Shown in pieces: positions 1-8,946 of a DNA stretch of 64,000 bases; position 1 is the stretch's first letter, and each line of letters begins with the position of its first letter. A program made the translations under genes and the position numbers. This DNA is from Nocardioides glacieisoli (GTDB lineage: Bacteria; Actinomycetota; Actinomycetes; Propionibacteriales; Nocardioidaceae). The notes below the pieces were generated by a model, which was not told the DNA's origin, did no database searches, and saw only the letters and a program-made list of their open reading frames with translations. The DNA lies in contig NZ_SDWS01000001.1 in the NCBI RefSeq assembly GCF_004137245.1, forward strand, positions 62,001 through 126,000, read 5' to 3'.

Positions 1-77
1 TCGGAGTCTGCATCGACAACGAGACCGGGCGACCGGCGCCGGTGCCCGACGCGTTCCGCGAGCTCGCCGCCCGCTGA
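1..77 (+). CDS. C-terminal end of a probable acyl-CoA thioesterase (partial)
   Basis: Only the last 24 codons of a gene entering from the left are visible, ending at TGA 75-77. They read GVCIDNETGRPAPVPDAF followed by a short helix-like tail. The pattern CID-x-x-TGRP-x-x-(V/L)P resembles the end of hotdog-fold acyl-CoA thioesterases, where this strand precedes the C-terminal tail. The gene converges on the globin gene with only 4 bases between the stop codons. The identification rests on a short fragment and is tentative; the reading frame itself is clear. Confidence 0.4.
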   Translation, partial: GVCIDNETGRPAPVPDAFRELAAR

Positions 78-81
78 GCCG

Positions 82-459
82 CTACTGCAGCGTGTTGACC
101 ATGAACTGGGCGGCGTGGGTGACGTAGTCCCAGAACCGGGCGTCCTGCTCGGGCGTCAGCTCCGCCGCGTCCAGGCCGGCCCGGAAGTGCGTCAGCCAGT
201 GCTGGGCGGCCGCCGGCGTGACCTCGAACGGCGCGTGGCGCATCCGGAGCCGCGGGTGCCCGCGCGTGTCGCCGTACGTCGTCGGGCCGCCCCAGTACTG
301 GATGAGGAACAGCGCGAAGCGCTCCTCGGCCGGCCCGAGGTCCGCCTCGGGGTACATCGGACGCAGCACCTCGTCCGTAGCCACGCCCTCGTAGAAGCGG
401 TGGACGATCGTGCGGATCGTCGCCTCACCGCCGATCTCGTCGTAGAACGTCGTGGTCAC
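82..459 (-). CDS. glbO: Group II truncated haemoglobin (trHbO)
   Basis: A 125-residue 2-over-2 globin that binds haem and handles O2/NO chemistry in the cytoplasm. It aligns without gaps to mycobacterial trHbO: Tyr23 (B10), Tyr36 (CD1), proximal His75 (F8) in LRMRHAPF and Trp88 (G8) are all present, together with the invariant QYWGGP at 54-59. The start is GTG; the ATG seven bases upstream is in another frame and meets a stop at once. It lies 24 bases downstream of the MscS gene on the same strand and is probably co-transcribed. The neighbourhood glbO - DUF5130 - pepN - Rv2466c-like matches Rv2470-Rv2466c of M. tuberculosis. Confidence 0.95.
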   Translation of the reverse strand: MTTTFYDEIGGEATIRTIVHRFYEGVATDEVLRPMYPEADLGPAEERFALFLIQYWGGPTTYGDTRGHPRLRMRHAPFEVTPAAAQHWLTHFRAGLDAAELTPEQDARFWDYVTHAAQFMVNTLQ

Positions 460-483
460 GCCACCATTGTCCCGGTCGGGGGG

Positions 484-1557
484 CTACGCCTCCTCGGTGG
501 GCTCGGCGGAGGCGGCCGACGGCGCGCTCTCCTGCCACATCACGCGCTGGGCCACGGCGAGGTCGATGCCCTCGTGCTCGAAGCGTGCCTTGACCCGCTC
601 GCGCATCGCGCGGGCGATGCCCCACTGCTCCATGGGTGCGGTCTTGAGGGTGACCCGGACGACGATGCCGTCGACCCCGAGCGACTCCACGCCCCAGACC
701 TCCGGGGGCTCGATGATCAGGCCCTTGAAGTCCTCGTCCTCCCAGAGGTCGTGCGCGACGTCGTCCAGCACCCGGCGCACCTGGGCCAGGTCCTCGGTGT
801 AGCCGACGGTCACGTCGAGCACGGTGCGCGCCCAGTTCTGGCTCATGTTGCCGACGCGGAGGATCTCGCCGTTGCGGACGTACCAGACGGTGCCGTTGAC
901 GTCGCGCAGCCGGGTGACGCGCAGGCTGACGGCCTCGACCGTGCCGGACGCCTCGCCGAGGTCGACCACGTCGCCCACGCCGTACTGGTCCTCGAAGATC
1001 ATGAAGATGCCGGACAGGAAGTCCTTCACGAGCGCCTGCGAGCCGAAGCCGAGCGCGACGCCGATGATGCCGGCGCTGGCGATCAGGGGCGCGATGTCGT
1101 AGCCGAGCTCGGCGATGAACATCAAGGTGACGACGGTGAACACGACGCCGCTGACGATGCTCTTGAGCAGCGTCCCCATCGTGGCCGCTCGCTGCACGCG
1201 GCGGGTGTAGGTCGCGTCGTCGCGGAGGTTGAGCGCGGCCCCGGCCCTGCTGCCCGAGATGGCGCGGCTGAGTCGGTTGGGCAGCACGCCGACCTCGGCC
1301 CGCTTGACGACCCGGTCGATGACGCGGTGCAGCAGCCACCGGGCGACGAGGCCGATGATGATCAGCCCGATGAGGGCGCTCGGCTTGCCGACGACCCAGT
1401 CCGTCACGTTGGCGGCGGTGTCGTTGCCGGTCCAGTCGTAGACGAGGTTGCAGAGGTTGCCGTCGGTGCAGGTGGTGAGGGGCGCGCTGAGTGGAACGGT
1501 CTCGCTCCCGGAGACCTCGGTCACGTTCATGATCGGGGTGATGAGGGGGTGAGGCAT
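484..1557 (-). CDS. MscS-family small-conductance mechanosensitive channel
   Basis: A 357-residue membrane protein that should act as a tension-gated osmotic release valve. It has a short extracytoplasmic N-terminus with two Cys, a first membrane helix near residues 60-78, a charged loop, then two more helices. The pore-lining helix is the Gly/Ala-rich IIGVALGFGSQALVKDF, the classic MscS TM3 signature. It is followed by the beta domain (DQYGVGDVVDLG) and an alpha/beta C-terminal domain ending in a disordered Ser/Ala/Glu tail. Start ATG at the right end; the open frame continues upstream, but that part lacks protein-like composition. It is divergent from the gene beginning at 1588, leaving about 30 bases for both promoters. 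Confidence 0.93.
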   Translation of the reverse strand: MPHPLITPIMNVTEVSGSETVPLSAPLTTCTDGNLCNLVYDWTGNDTAANVTDWVVGKPSALIGLIIIGLVARWLLHRVIDRVVKRAEVGVLPNRLSRAISGSRAGAALNLRDDATYTRRVQRAATMGTLLKSIVSGVVFTVVTLMFIAELGYDIAPLIASAGIIGVALGFGSQALVKDFLSGIFMIFEDQYGVGDVVDLGEASGTVEAVSLRVTRLRDVNGTVWYVRNGEILRVGNMSQNWARTVLDVTVGYTEDLAQVRRVLDDVAHDLWEDEDFKGLIIEPPEVWGVESLGVDGIVVRVTLKTAPMEQWGIARAMRERVKARFEHEGIDLAVAQRVMWQESAPSAASAEPTEEA

Positions 1558-1587
1558 GCCCGCCAGTATGGCGATAGCCTGTTTGTC

Positions 1588-1980
1588 GTGACCACGCGCC
1601 TCAGCCCTCCACGCTCGGCCCGTCGAGGTGTCCGCTCCCTCGTCCTGACCAGTGCTCCGGTGCTGGCCCTGCTCACGGCTCCGGCCCACGCCGACGTGCC
1701 CGAGGGATGGGGTGACCAGACCGAGCACAACAGCCTCGACGCGTTGCACGCGCTCGGGCTCTACCTCGGCGCCCCGCTGCTGCTGTTCGTGCTCATCGCG
1801 CTCGCGACCTACCTCCCGGCGATGACGCGCGGTGAGAAGCTGCTCCCCGACCACGCCGGTCGCGGCGACCGCGGCGTCCCCGAGGGCCAGTGGATCGGCG
1901 GACCCCGCCAGGGCGTCGCCGAGCTGCCGGCAGCCGACGGCGACGACTCGCGAGCAGGTGGCGCAAGTGGCAGCTGGTGA
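1588..1980 (+). CDS. Small membrane protein with signal peptide, partner of the DUF5130 gene
   Basis: A 130-residue protein starting at GTG. The N-terminus is Arg-rich, then a hydrophobic stretch ends in an APAHA-D site that looks like a signal peptidase I cleavage site. A short mature region follows (DVPEGWGDQTEHNSLDALHA), then one membrane helix (GLYLGAPLLLFVLIALATYL) and a polar, Gly-rich cytoplasmic tail with EGQWIGGP. The 3' end overlaps the downstream gene by 23 bases, implying translational coupling. The function is unknown; it probably works with the DUF5130 protein. The same frame stays open far upstream on this strand, but that part is antisense to glbO and the MscS gene and is not coding. 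Confidence 0.7.
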   Translation: MTTRLSPPRSARRGVRSLVLTSAPVLALLTAPAHADVPEGWGDQTEHNSLDALHALGLYLGAPLLLFVLIALATYLPAMTRGEKLLPDHAGRGDRGVPEGQWIGGPRQGVAELPAADGDDSRAGGASGSW

Positions 1981-2347
1981 GCTGACCGGGGCCGACCGCC
2001 TCGCGCTCGACCGCACCATCCGACTCGCCGAGCAGTCGTGCCGCTTCGAGTTCTCGGTCTACGTCGGACCCGCCGAGGCCGACGACACCCGCGCGTGGGC
2101 GACCCGGCTGCACAACCGGCTCGTGGTGCCGTCGCGGAGCGTGCTGATCTTCGTCGACACCGCCCGCCGCGCGATCGAGGTCGTCACGGGTGGCGACGTA
2201 CGCCGTCACCTGAGCGACGCCGAGGTCGAGCTGGCCGTGATCGCGATGTCGTCCGAGCTCTCCTCCGGCGGCCTGCTCAGCGGACTGCAGCGGGGGATCT
2301 CGATGCTCGCCGAGCACGCACGCCCGCAGAACACGCTGCACGCCTGA
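1958..2347 (+). CDS. DUF5130 family protein (Rv2468c-like, TPM-domain-like)
   Basis: A 129-residue soluble protein starting at GTG (VAQVAAGELTGADRLAL). It contains the pattern typical of DUF5130/TPM-like domains: a helix with EQSCRFEFSVYVG, then a strand SVLIFVDTARRAIEVVTG and a helix-rich end. The family lies between glbO and pepN in many actinobacteria (Rv2468c in M. tuberculosis), so both context and sequence support the call. No enzymatic residues are obvious. Coupling with the overlapping upstream membrane protein suggests a membrane-associated role, which is inference. It converges on pepN with 24 bases between. Confidence 0.75.
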   Translation: MAQVAAGELTGADRLALDRTIRLAEQSCRFEFSVYVGPAEADDTRAWATRLHNRLVVPSRSVLIFVDTARRAIEVVTGGDVRRHLSDAEVELAVIAMSSELSSGGLLSGLQRGISMLAEHARPQNTLHA

Positions 2348-2371
2348 CCTGAGGCGTGCAGCGCGCTCGCG

Positions 2372-4924
2372 TCAGCGGGCGTCGTACGCCTGGGCCTCCA
2401 GCGCACGCGCGATGTCGGCACGTGCCTCGCCGAGGTAGCGCTGGGCCTGCTTCGGCGCGCTGTTCGCGGCGAGCCACTCGTCGAGGCGAGCGAGCGTGGC
2501 AGCGGAGCCGAGCGGCTTGGGGAAGGCGTACTCGAGGATCGTCGAGGCCTTGTGGAAGCCAAGCACGTCGACCAGGGTCTCGGCAGCGGTGAGGAACTTC
2601 TCGAGGTAGGGCTCGAGCACGTCCTCCTGGCCGAACCGGAAGATCGAGAACGCGACCTCACGGGCGGTCTCGTTGGGCGTCGACGGGTCGACGATCGCCG
2701 CCCAGGCGGCCTCCTTGGCCTCCGGCGTCGGCTGCGCCGCGCGGGCTGCGGCGGCCAGCTCCTGGCCGGAGATGGTCTTGTCGACCTCGAGCTCGGCGTC
2801 GATCTCGGCGTCGCCGAAGCGACCCGACTTCGCGAGCGCGGTGATCAGCGTCCAGCGCATGTCCTCGTCGATGGCGAGGCCCTCCACCGTGAACGACCCG
2901 TCGAGCAGGTGGAGCAGGTCGTCGAGCGCGGCGTCGTGGTGGGCGGCACCGGCGTAGGACCGGGCGAAGGTCAGCTGGTGGTCGCTGCCCGGCTCCGCAG
3001 CGAGCAGCAGCTCGCGCAGTCCCGACTCCCACTTCGTGCGGAGGTCGGCGCGGTGGGCCGGGTCGGAGTAGAAGTTCACGGCGAGCGCGGTCGACGACGG
3101 GATCCGGGTCACTGCCCACGCGTCGGTCTCCCGGCCGATGTTGGCGAGCACCAGGTCGGTCCAGTCGCGGGTGCGCATCTCGGCGTCGCGGGTCATGTCC
3201 CACGCGGCACCCCACACGAGCGCGCGCGGGAGCGAGTCCTCGAACGTGGAGAGCGAGGAGATCGCCGTGGCCATCGAACGCTCGTCGAGGCGGATCTTGG
3301 CGTAGGCGTGGTCCTCGTCGTTGAGGAGCAGCAGTGCCGGCTGCTTCACGCCGACGAGCTCGCTGACGTCGGTGCTGGCACCCTCGACGTCGACCTCGAG
3401 GTAGTCGCGGCGGACGAGGGCCCCGTCAACGTCGTCGTAGAGGCCGATGCCGAGGCGGTGCCGGCGGAGCGTGGGCCAGTCCTCGTGGGCGGTCTGGGTG
3501 ACGGAGAACGAGCGGTAGGCGCCGTCGTCGTCCAGCTCGAACGAGGGGGCGAGCGTGTTGACGCCGGCGGTCTGGAGCCACTCCTGCGCCCAGCCGTCGA
3601 GCTCGCGGCCCGAGGCCTTCTCGAGGGTGGCGAGCAGGTCCTTGAACTCCGGGTTGCCGAACTCCCACTCCTTGAAGTAGGCGCGCAGGCCCTCGAGGAA
3701 CGGCTCGATGCCCACCCAGGCGACGAGCTGCTTGAGCACCGAGGCGCCCTTGGCGTAGGTGATCATGTCGAAGTTGACCTCGACCGCGTGGAGGTCGACG
3801 TTGTCGGCCGCGATCGGGTGCGTGGACGGCAGCTGGTCGGCGCGGTAGCCGGTCTGCTTGCGGGCATTGGCGAAGCCGGTCCACGCGTCGGTGAACTCGG
3901 TCGCGTTGGCCTCGCACCAGTAGCAGGCCCACTCGGCGAACGACTCGTTGAGCCAGAGGTCGTCCCACCACTTCATCGTCACGAGGTCGCCGAACCACAT
4001 GTGCGCCATCTCGTGGGTGATCACCGAGGCGCGGAACTCGAAGAACGAGCGCGGCTGGCGGCTGCGGGGGAGGTACTCGTCGCGCAGCGTGACGCAGCCG
4101 GCGTTCTCCATGGCGCCCGCGTTGTACTCCGGGACGTAGAGCTGGTCGTACTTCCCGAAGGGGTAGGGGTAGTCGAACTGCTCCTCGAACCACGCGAAGC
4201 TCTGCTTGGTGAGCTCGACCAGCACCGACGTGTCCAGGTGCTCCTTGAGCGACTGCCGGCAGTAGTGCCCGAGCGGGATCGTGCCGAACTTGCCCTCGTA
4301 GGTGTCGAACTCGCCGTGGTACTCACCAGCGACGATCGCGGTGATGTAGGTCGACATCCGCTTCGTCGTCGGGAAGTGCCACACCGACGCACCGTCCGAC
4401 CCCTCGACCGGCTCCGGCGTCGCCGCGTTGGACACGACGACCCAGTGCGACGGGGCGGTGACGTTGAAGGTGAAGACCGCCTTGAGGTCCGGCTGCTCGA
4501 AGGTGGTGAAGACGCGTCGGGCGTCGGGCACCTCGAACTGGCTGTAGAGGTAGACCCGGTCGTCGGCCGGGTCGACGAAGCGGTGGAGGCCCTCGCCCGT
4601 GTTGGAGTAGGCGCAGTCGGCGGTGACGACGAGCGTATTGGTCGCCTCGAGGTCGTCCAGCGCGATGCGGTGGTCGACGTACGCCGTCGCGGGGTCGAGG
4701 GCGCGCCCGTTGAGGGTGATCTCACGGACCGTCGGCGCGACCAGGTCGGCGAAGGTGCTCGACCCGGGCTCGCGGCAGGTGAACTCGAGCGTGGTGACGG
4801 AGCCGAAGGTGCCCTGGTCGGGCTGGGTGGCGCTCATCAGGTCCAGGTCGACGGTGTACGACGTGACGTCCAGGAGGGAGGCGCGGGTGGCGGCCTCGTC
4901 CCGCGTGAGGTTGGTTCCAGGCAT
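2372..4924 (-). CDS. pepN: Aminopeptidase N (M1 zinc metallopeptidase)
   Basis: An 850-residue M1 aminopeptidase, the usual length, that removes N-terminal residues from peptides in the cytoplasm. The substrate-binding GAMEN motif is at 270-274; the zinc site is HEMAH at 304-308 with the third ligand Glu327 in NESFAEW. The N-terminal beta-saddle (SYTVDLDL) and the C-terminal ERAP1-like helical domain are both complete. Start ATG (MPGTNLTRDEA), as in actinobacterial PepN; the longer open frame upstream runs into the divergent oxidoreductase gene. The two starts are 58 bases apart, a probable bidirectional promoter region. Confidence 0.96.
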   Translation of the reverse strand: MPGTNLTRDEAATRASLLDVTSYTVDLDLMSATQPDQGTFGSVTTLEFTCREPGSSTFADLVAPTVREITLNGRALDPATAYVDHRIALDDLEATNTLVVTADCAYSNTGEGLHRFVDPADDRVYLYSQFEVPDARRVFTTFEQPDLKAVFTFNVTAPSHWVVVSNAATPEPVEGSDGASVWHFPTTKRMSTYITAIVAGEYHGEFDTYEGKFGTIPLGHYCRQSLKEHLDTSVLVELTKQSFAWFEEQFDYPYPFGKYDQLYVPEYNAGAMENAGCVTLRDEYLPRSRQPRSFFEFRASVITHEMAHMWFGDLVTMKWWDDLWLNESFAEWACYWCEANATEFTDAWTGFANARKQTGYRADQLPSTHPIAADNVDLHAVEVNFDMITYAKGASVLKQLVAWVGIEPFLEGLRAYFKEWEFGNPEFKDLLATLEKASGRELDGWAQEWLQTAGVNTLAPSFELDDDGAYRSFSVTQTAHEDWPTLRRHRLGIGLYDDVDGALVRRDYLEVDVEGASTDVSELVGVKQPALLLLNDEDHAYAKIRLDERSMATAISSLSTFEDSLPRALVWGAAWDMTRDAEMRTRDWTDLVLANIGRETDAWAVTRIPSSTALAVNFYSDPAHRADLRTKWESGLRELLLAAEPGSDHQLTFARSYAGAAHHDAALDDLLHLLDGSFTVEGLAIDEDMRWTLITALAKSGRFGDAEIDAELEVDKTISGQELAAAARAAQPTPEAKEAAWAAIVDPSTPNETAREVAFSIFRFGQEDVLEPYLEKFLTAAETLVDVLGFHKASTILEYAFPKPLGSAATLARLDEWLAANSAPKQAQRYLGEARADIARALEAQAYDAR

Positions 4925-4982
4925 GGGCGCATCCTGCCACCGACCTCGGAATACTCCACGGCCGCACAGCCTTGGGAACGGT

Positions 4983-5582
4983 ATGGCTACTGCTGACTTC
5001 TGGTTCGACCCGCTCTGCCCGTTCGCCTGGATCACCTCGCGGTGGATCAAGGAGGTCGAGCAGGTCCGTGAGATCGACGTGCAGTGGCACGTGATGTCGC
5101 TGGCGTACCTCAACAAGGACAAGGACATCCCCGACGGTTACCGCGAGATGCTCGCCGGCACGGAGAAGCCCGTCCGGGTGGCGATCAAGATCGCCCAGGA
5201 CCACGACAACGCCACGCTCGGCTTGTGGTACACCGCGATCGGCACCCGTCGGCACAACAACGAGGAGGAGCTGACCCGCGAGACGGTCGCCGCCTCGCTG
5301 GCCGACGTCGGCCTCCCGGCGGACCTCATCGAGGCCTGGGACGACGCGTCGCTCGACGACGCAGTCGCGAAGAGCCACCACGAGGGAATGGACGCCGTCG
5401 GCGACGACGTCGGGACGCCGACCATCCACATCAACGGCTCGGCCTTCTTCGGCCCCGTGATGTCGAAGATCCCGCGCGGCGAGGAGGCCGGCGAGGTCTG
5501 GGACGGCGCGGTCGCGCTCGCGAAGTTCCCGTACTTCTACGAGCTCAAGCGCTCGCGCACGGGTGACCTCGACTTCTCCTGA
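4983..5582 (+). CDS. DsbA-like mycothiol-dependent oxidoreductase homologue (Rv2466c family) with CPFA active site
   Basis: A 199-residue thioredoxin-fold DsbA-type protein. It matches Rv2466c along its length: N-terminal FWFDPLCPFAWITSRW, the all-helical insertion, cis-Pro loop DVGTPTIHING, and FFGPVMSKIPRGEEAG near the end. Rv2466c is a mycothiol-dependent reductase (mycoredoxin-2) with a CPWC active site; here the motif is Cys12-Pro-Phe-Ala15, so the second cysteine is missing and only a monothiol mechanism is possible. Start ATG 4983. It ends just before a strong hairpin terminator. In M. tuberculosis the gene is induced by oxidative stress (SigH), but I could not identify a SigH site here. 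Confidence 0.88.
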   Translation: MATADFWFDPLCPFAWITSRWIKEVEQVREIDVQWHVMSLAYLNKDKDIPDGYREMLAGTEKPVRVAIKIAQDHDNATLGLWYTAIGTRRHNNEEELTRETVAASLADVGLPADLIEAWDDASLDDAVAKSHHEGMDAVGDDVGTPTIHINGSAFFGPVMSKIPRGEEAGEVWDGAVALAKFPYFYELKRSRTGDLDFS

Positions 5583-5595
5583 TCGCCTGCGCCCC

Positions 5596-5633
5596 GACCG
5601 GCGCGACCCGCGGAAATCGGGTCGCGCCCGGTC
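5596..5633 (+). terminator. Hairpin terminator between the oxidoreductase and metG
   Basis: GGCGCGACCCG at 5600-5610 pairs perfectly with CGGGTCGCGCC at 5618-5628 around a 7-base loop, and GACC/GGTC extends the stem after one bulged C. There is no U-tract, which is common in high-G+C actinobacteria. It begins 14 bases after the stop of the oxidoreductase and ends 15 bases before metG. Confidence 0.75.
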
Positions 5634-5648
5634 ACTAGGCTCATCCCC

Positions 5649-7454
5649 ATGACTCGTGTCCTGTCAGCCGTCGCCTGGCCGTACGCCAACGGCCCGCGCC
5701 ACATCGGCCACGTGGCCGGTTTCGGCGTGCCCTCCGACGTGTTCAGTCGCTACATGCGGATGGCCGGCCACGACGTGCTGATGGTCTCGGGCACCGACGA
5801 GCACGGCACGCCGATCCTCGTCACCGCCGACCAGCAGGGCGTGAGCGCGAAGGACCTCGCCGACAAGAACAACGCGGTCATCGTCAACGATCTCGCCGAC
5901 CTCGGCCTGTCCTACGACCTCTTCACCCGCACCACGACCGGCAACCACTACGGCGTCGTGCAGGAGATGTTCCGCACCGTGCTGGCCAACGGCTACATGG
6001 TCGAGCAGACCATGCAGGCGGCCATCAGCCCGTCGACGGGCCGCACGCTGCCCGACCGCTACATCGAGGGCACGTGCCCGATCTGCGGCTTCAAGGACGC
6101 CCGCGGCGACCAGTGCGACAACTGCGGCAACCAGCTCGACGCCACCGACCTGATCGACCCGCGGTCGAAGATCAACGGCGAGACGCCGCAGTTCGTCGAC
6201 ACCCAGCACTTCCTCCTCGACCTGCCCGCCCTCGCCGACGCGCTGGGGGAGTGGCTCGACGAGCGGGAGTCGAGCGGCACGTGGCGACCCAACGTCATCA
6301 AGTTCAGCCAGAACATCCTCAAGGAGATCCGGCCCCGCGCGATGACGCGCGACATCGACTGGGGCATCCCGGTGCCGGGCTGGGAGGACCAGCCGACCAA
6401 GCGGCTCTACGTCTGGTTCGACGCGGTCATCGGCTACCTGTCCGCCTCCATCGAGTGGGCCCGCCGGTCAGGCGACGCGGATGCGTGGCGCGCCTGGTGG
6501 AACGACCCCGACGCCCTGTCCTACTACTTCATGGGCAAGGACAACATCGTCTTCCACTCCCAGATCTGGCCGGCCGAGCTGCTGGCCTACAACGGCCAGG
6601 GATCGCGCGGCGGGCAGCCGGGGTCGTACGGCCTGCTCAACCTGCCGACCGAGGTCGTCTCCTCCGAGTACCTCACGATGGGCGACCAGCAGTTCTCCAC
6701 CTCGCGCGGCCACGTGCTCTACGTCGGCGACTTCCTCGCCCGCTACGGCCCCGACCCGCTGCGCTACTTCATCTGCGCCGCCGGCCCGGAGACCTCCGAC
6801 GCCGCCTTCACGTGGGCCGACTTCGTCACCCGCAACAACTCCGAGCTCGTCGCGGGCTGGGGCAACCTGGTCAACCGGACCGCCACGATGGTCGCGAAGA
6901 GCTTCGGCGAGATCCCTCCGCTCGGCGAGCTCGAGCCGGTCGACGAGGCCGTCCTCGCCGCCGTACGCGGTGGGTTCGAGAGCGTCGGCAACCTGCTCGG
7001 CCACCACCGCCTGCGCGCCGCGACCGCCGAGGCGATGCGCATCGTCGGAGAGGTGAACAAGTACCTCACCGTCACCGAGCCCTACAAGATGAAGGACGAG
7101 TCGCAGCGCGACCGCCTCGCGACCGTGCTCCACGTCGCGGTCCAGTGCGTGAGCGACTGCAACTCGCTGCTCTCGCCCTTCCTGCCGCATGCCGCCAACA
7201 AGGTGCACCGGGTGCTTGGCGGCGAGGGTGACTTCGTCCCGATGCCGCGCATCGAGCAGGTCGACGAGCTCGACCCCGACAACGGCGCCGGGCTGACGTC
7301 GTACCCCGTCATCACCGGCGACTACTCCGGCACCCCGCGCTGGGAGTGGACGCCGGTCACGGTGGGCGCGACGGTCGAGAAGCCGACGCCCGTCTTCACC
7401 AAGCTCGACCCGTCGGTGGTCGACGAGGAGCTGGCGCGCGTCTCGGCTGACTAG
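5649..7454 (+). CDS. metG: Methionyl-tRNA synthetase
   Basis: A 601-residue class I synthetase charging tRNA-Met, without the C-terminal dimerisation domain. HIGH motif: PRHIGH at 16-21. A four-cysteine zinc knuckle is present (Cys143, Cys146, Cys156, Cys159). The KMSKS-equivalent loop reads [12 protein letters not shown], with Gln348 where M. tuberculosis has Lys (KFSTSR). Start ATG 5649, a few bases after the hairpin. In M. tuberculosis metG lies elsewhere (Rv1007c), so its place between the Rv2466c-like gene and rpiB is a local feature. The gene is followed closely by the LURP-one gene. Confidence 0.96.
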   Translation: MTRVLSAVAWPYANGPRHIGHVAGFGVPSDVFSRYMRMAGHDVLMVSGTDEHGTPILVTADQQGVSAKDLADKNNAVIVNDLADLGLSYDLFTRTTTGNHYGVVQEMFRTVLANGYMVEQTMQAAISPSTGRTLPDRYIEGTCPICGFKDARGDQCDNCGNQLDATDLIDPRSKINGETPQFVDTQHFLLDLPALADALGEWLDERESSGTWRPNVIKFSQNILKEIRPRAMTRDIDWGIPVPGWEDQPTKRLYVWFDAVIGYLSASIEWARRSGDADAWRAWWNDPDALSYYFMGKDNIVFHSQIWPAELLAYNGQGSRGGQPGSYGLLNLPTEVVSSEYLTMGDQQFSTSRGHVLYVGDFLARYGPDPLRYFICAAGPETSDAAFTWADFVTRNNSELVAGWGNLVNRTATMVAKSFGEIPPLGELEPVDEAVLAAVRGGFESVGNLLGHHRLRAATAEAMRIVGEVNKYLTVTEPYKMKDESQRDRLATVLHVAVQCVSDCNSLLSPFLPHAANKVHRVLGGEGDFVPMPRIEQVDELDPDNGAGLTSYPVITGDYSGTPRWEWTPVTVGATVEKPTPVFTKLDPSVVDEELARVSAD

Positions 7455-7463
7455 GCTCTTCGC

Positions 7464-8045
7464 ATGCCTGCCGAGAATGCTGCCGAGATGCACCTGCCGC
7501 ACTTCGTGGTGAAGCAGAAGCTCACCATGATGGTCAACCGCTACGAGGTGTCGGAGTCCGACGCGTCGGGCAACCCGACCCGCCTGATGGCACTGGCCGA
7601 GCAGAAGCGGATGGCGTTCAAGGAGCAGGTGACCTTCTACGCCGACGCGGGGAAGTCGCGACCGGTCTTCGGCTTCAAGGCCCGCAAGAAGATCGACCTC
7701 AACGCCGGCTACGACATCACCGACGAGGGCGGCGCCCAGATCGGCTTCTTCCGCAAGGACTTCGGCGCCTCGCTGCTGCGCTCGACCTTCCACATCGAGG
7801 GGCCGGGCTACTCGGGCACCGGCCGGGAGCGCAACCAGGTCGTGGGCCTGCTGCGTCGCTTGACCGAGCTCGACTTCATCCCGATCCACTTCGACTTCGT
7901 CGACGCAGAGGGCAACGCGCTCTTCTCGGTCGAACGGAAGATGTCGTTCGGCGACCGCTACCGGGTCTCCGTGCCCGACGAGCGGGTCGACTTCCGGGTC
8001 GCGGCGGCCGTCGCGGTCGGCCTCGACGCGCTGATGTCGCGCTGA
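7464..8045 (+). CDS. LURP-one-related / tubby-like beta-barrel protein
   Basis: A 193-residue protein of the LURP-one-related (LOR, PF04525) type: repeated beta strands with alternating hydrophobic residues, starting LPHFVVKQKLTMMVNRYEV and containing MALAEQKRMAFKEQVTFY and SFGDRYRVSVP near the end. The fold is a 12-strand barrel around a central helix, related to phospholipid scramblases and Tubby; the bacterial function is not known. No catalytic motif. It starts 9 bases after the stop of metG and ends 11 bases before the alpha/beta hydrolase gene, so it is probably co-transcribed with both. Confidence 0.75.
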   Translation: MPAENAAEMHLPHFVVKQKLTMMVNRYEVSESDASGNPTRLMALAEQKRMAFKEQVTFYADAGKSRPVFGFKARKKIDLNAGYDITDEGGAQIGFFRKDFGASLLRSTFHIEGPGYSGTGRERNQVVGLLRRLTELDFIPIHFDFVDAEGNALFSVERKMSFGDRYRVSVPDERVDFRVAAAVAVGLDALMSR

Positions 8046-8056
8046 GACGCGCCGCG

Positions 8057-8941
8057 ATGTACCCCGAGGTCCGCGCGGCCGTGGAGGCCGACACCAGCCC
8101 GGACCTGACGGCGCCCGGTTTCGACGTGGCGGCGCACCGCGAGGTCGTACGTGTGGCCAACCTGCAGCTGCCCCGCGAGGACGTCGCCTCGGTGGCCGAC
8201 GTCGACGCCGACGGTGTGGCGTGCCGCCTGTTCACGCCGGCGGACGCGCTCCCGGGCGTGGTCGTGCATGCACACGGCGGCGGCTTCGTCCTCAACGACG
8301 TCGACGTCCACGACGGCATCTGCCGCCGGATGGCCAACCGCGGTCGACGCGCGGTGCTGAGCGTCGAGTACCGCCGCCCCCCGGAGGCCACGTTCCCGGC
8401 CGCGCCCGACGACCTCGACACGGTCGTCGGCTGGCTCCGCCGCGAGGGGGCGGGATCCGACCTCGCCGGGCCGTACGCCGCCCACGGCGACTCCGCCGGC
8501 GCGAACCTCGCCCTCGTCGCGGCACTGCGCAACCCCGGGTTCTTCTCCGTGGTCGCGCTCATCTACCCGTTCCTCGATCCCCGCTGCGCCTTTCCCTCGT
8601 GGGACGAGGCGCGGGACACGGGCTTCGACCCGGCCGAGGCCCACTGGTACTGGGCGCAGTACGCCCGCACCGAGGCCGACTTCGACGACCCCGACCTCGC
8701 GCCGCTCCTCTCCGACCGGCTGGACACCCTCCCGCCGACCTTCGTGGCGAGCGCGGAGGCCGACCCGCTGCGCGACGAGGGGGAGGAGCTCGCCCGGCTG
8801 CTCGCCGAGGCCGGCGTGGAGACCGTCGGCATCCGCTGCCTCGGGCAGACCCACGGCTTCTGGCGGCATGCCCACTTCGCCGCGTCCGAGCCGCTGGTCC
8901 GCACGGTGGCGGGGTGGATCGACCAGCACCTCGGCGGCTGA
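8057..8941 (+). CDS. Alpha/beta hydrolase, HSL-type esterase
   Basis: A 294-residue hydrolase of the hormone-sensitive-lipase (alpha/beta hydrolase-3) family. The oxyanion-hole motif HGGGF is near residue 74 (HAHGGGFVLNDVDVHDG). The nucleophile elbow is HGDSAGAN with Ser146. The acid is probably Asp in SAEADPLRDEGE and the base His in GQTHGFWRH. Likely a carboxylesterase on short acyl esters; the substrate is unknown. Cytoplasmic, no signal peptide. The next gene starts 5 bases after its stop. Confidence 0.9.
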   Translation: MYPEVRAAVEADTSPDLTAPGFDVAAHREVVRVANLQLPREDVASVADVDADGVACRLFTPADALPGVVVHAHGGGFVLNDVDVHDGICRRMANRGRRAVLSVEYRRPPEATFPAAPDDLDTVVGWLRREGAGSDLAGPYAAHGDSAGANLALVAALRNPGFFSVVALIYPFLDPRCAFPSWDEARDTGFDPAEAHWYWAQYARTEADFDDPDLAPLLSDRLDTLPPTFVASAEADPLRDEGEELARLLAEAGVETVGIRCLGQTHGFWRHAHFAASEPLVRTVAGWIDQHLGG

Positions 8942-8946
8942 CCCGC

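Noticed and set aside
115..1587. Long plus-strand open frame upstream of the small membrane protein
   Set aside because: It is antisense to glbO and the MscS gene, both with clear family signatures, and its translation is an Arg/Ala/Asp-rich sequence without motifs. Only the part from GTG 1588 is kept.
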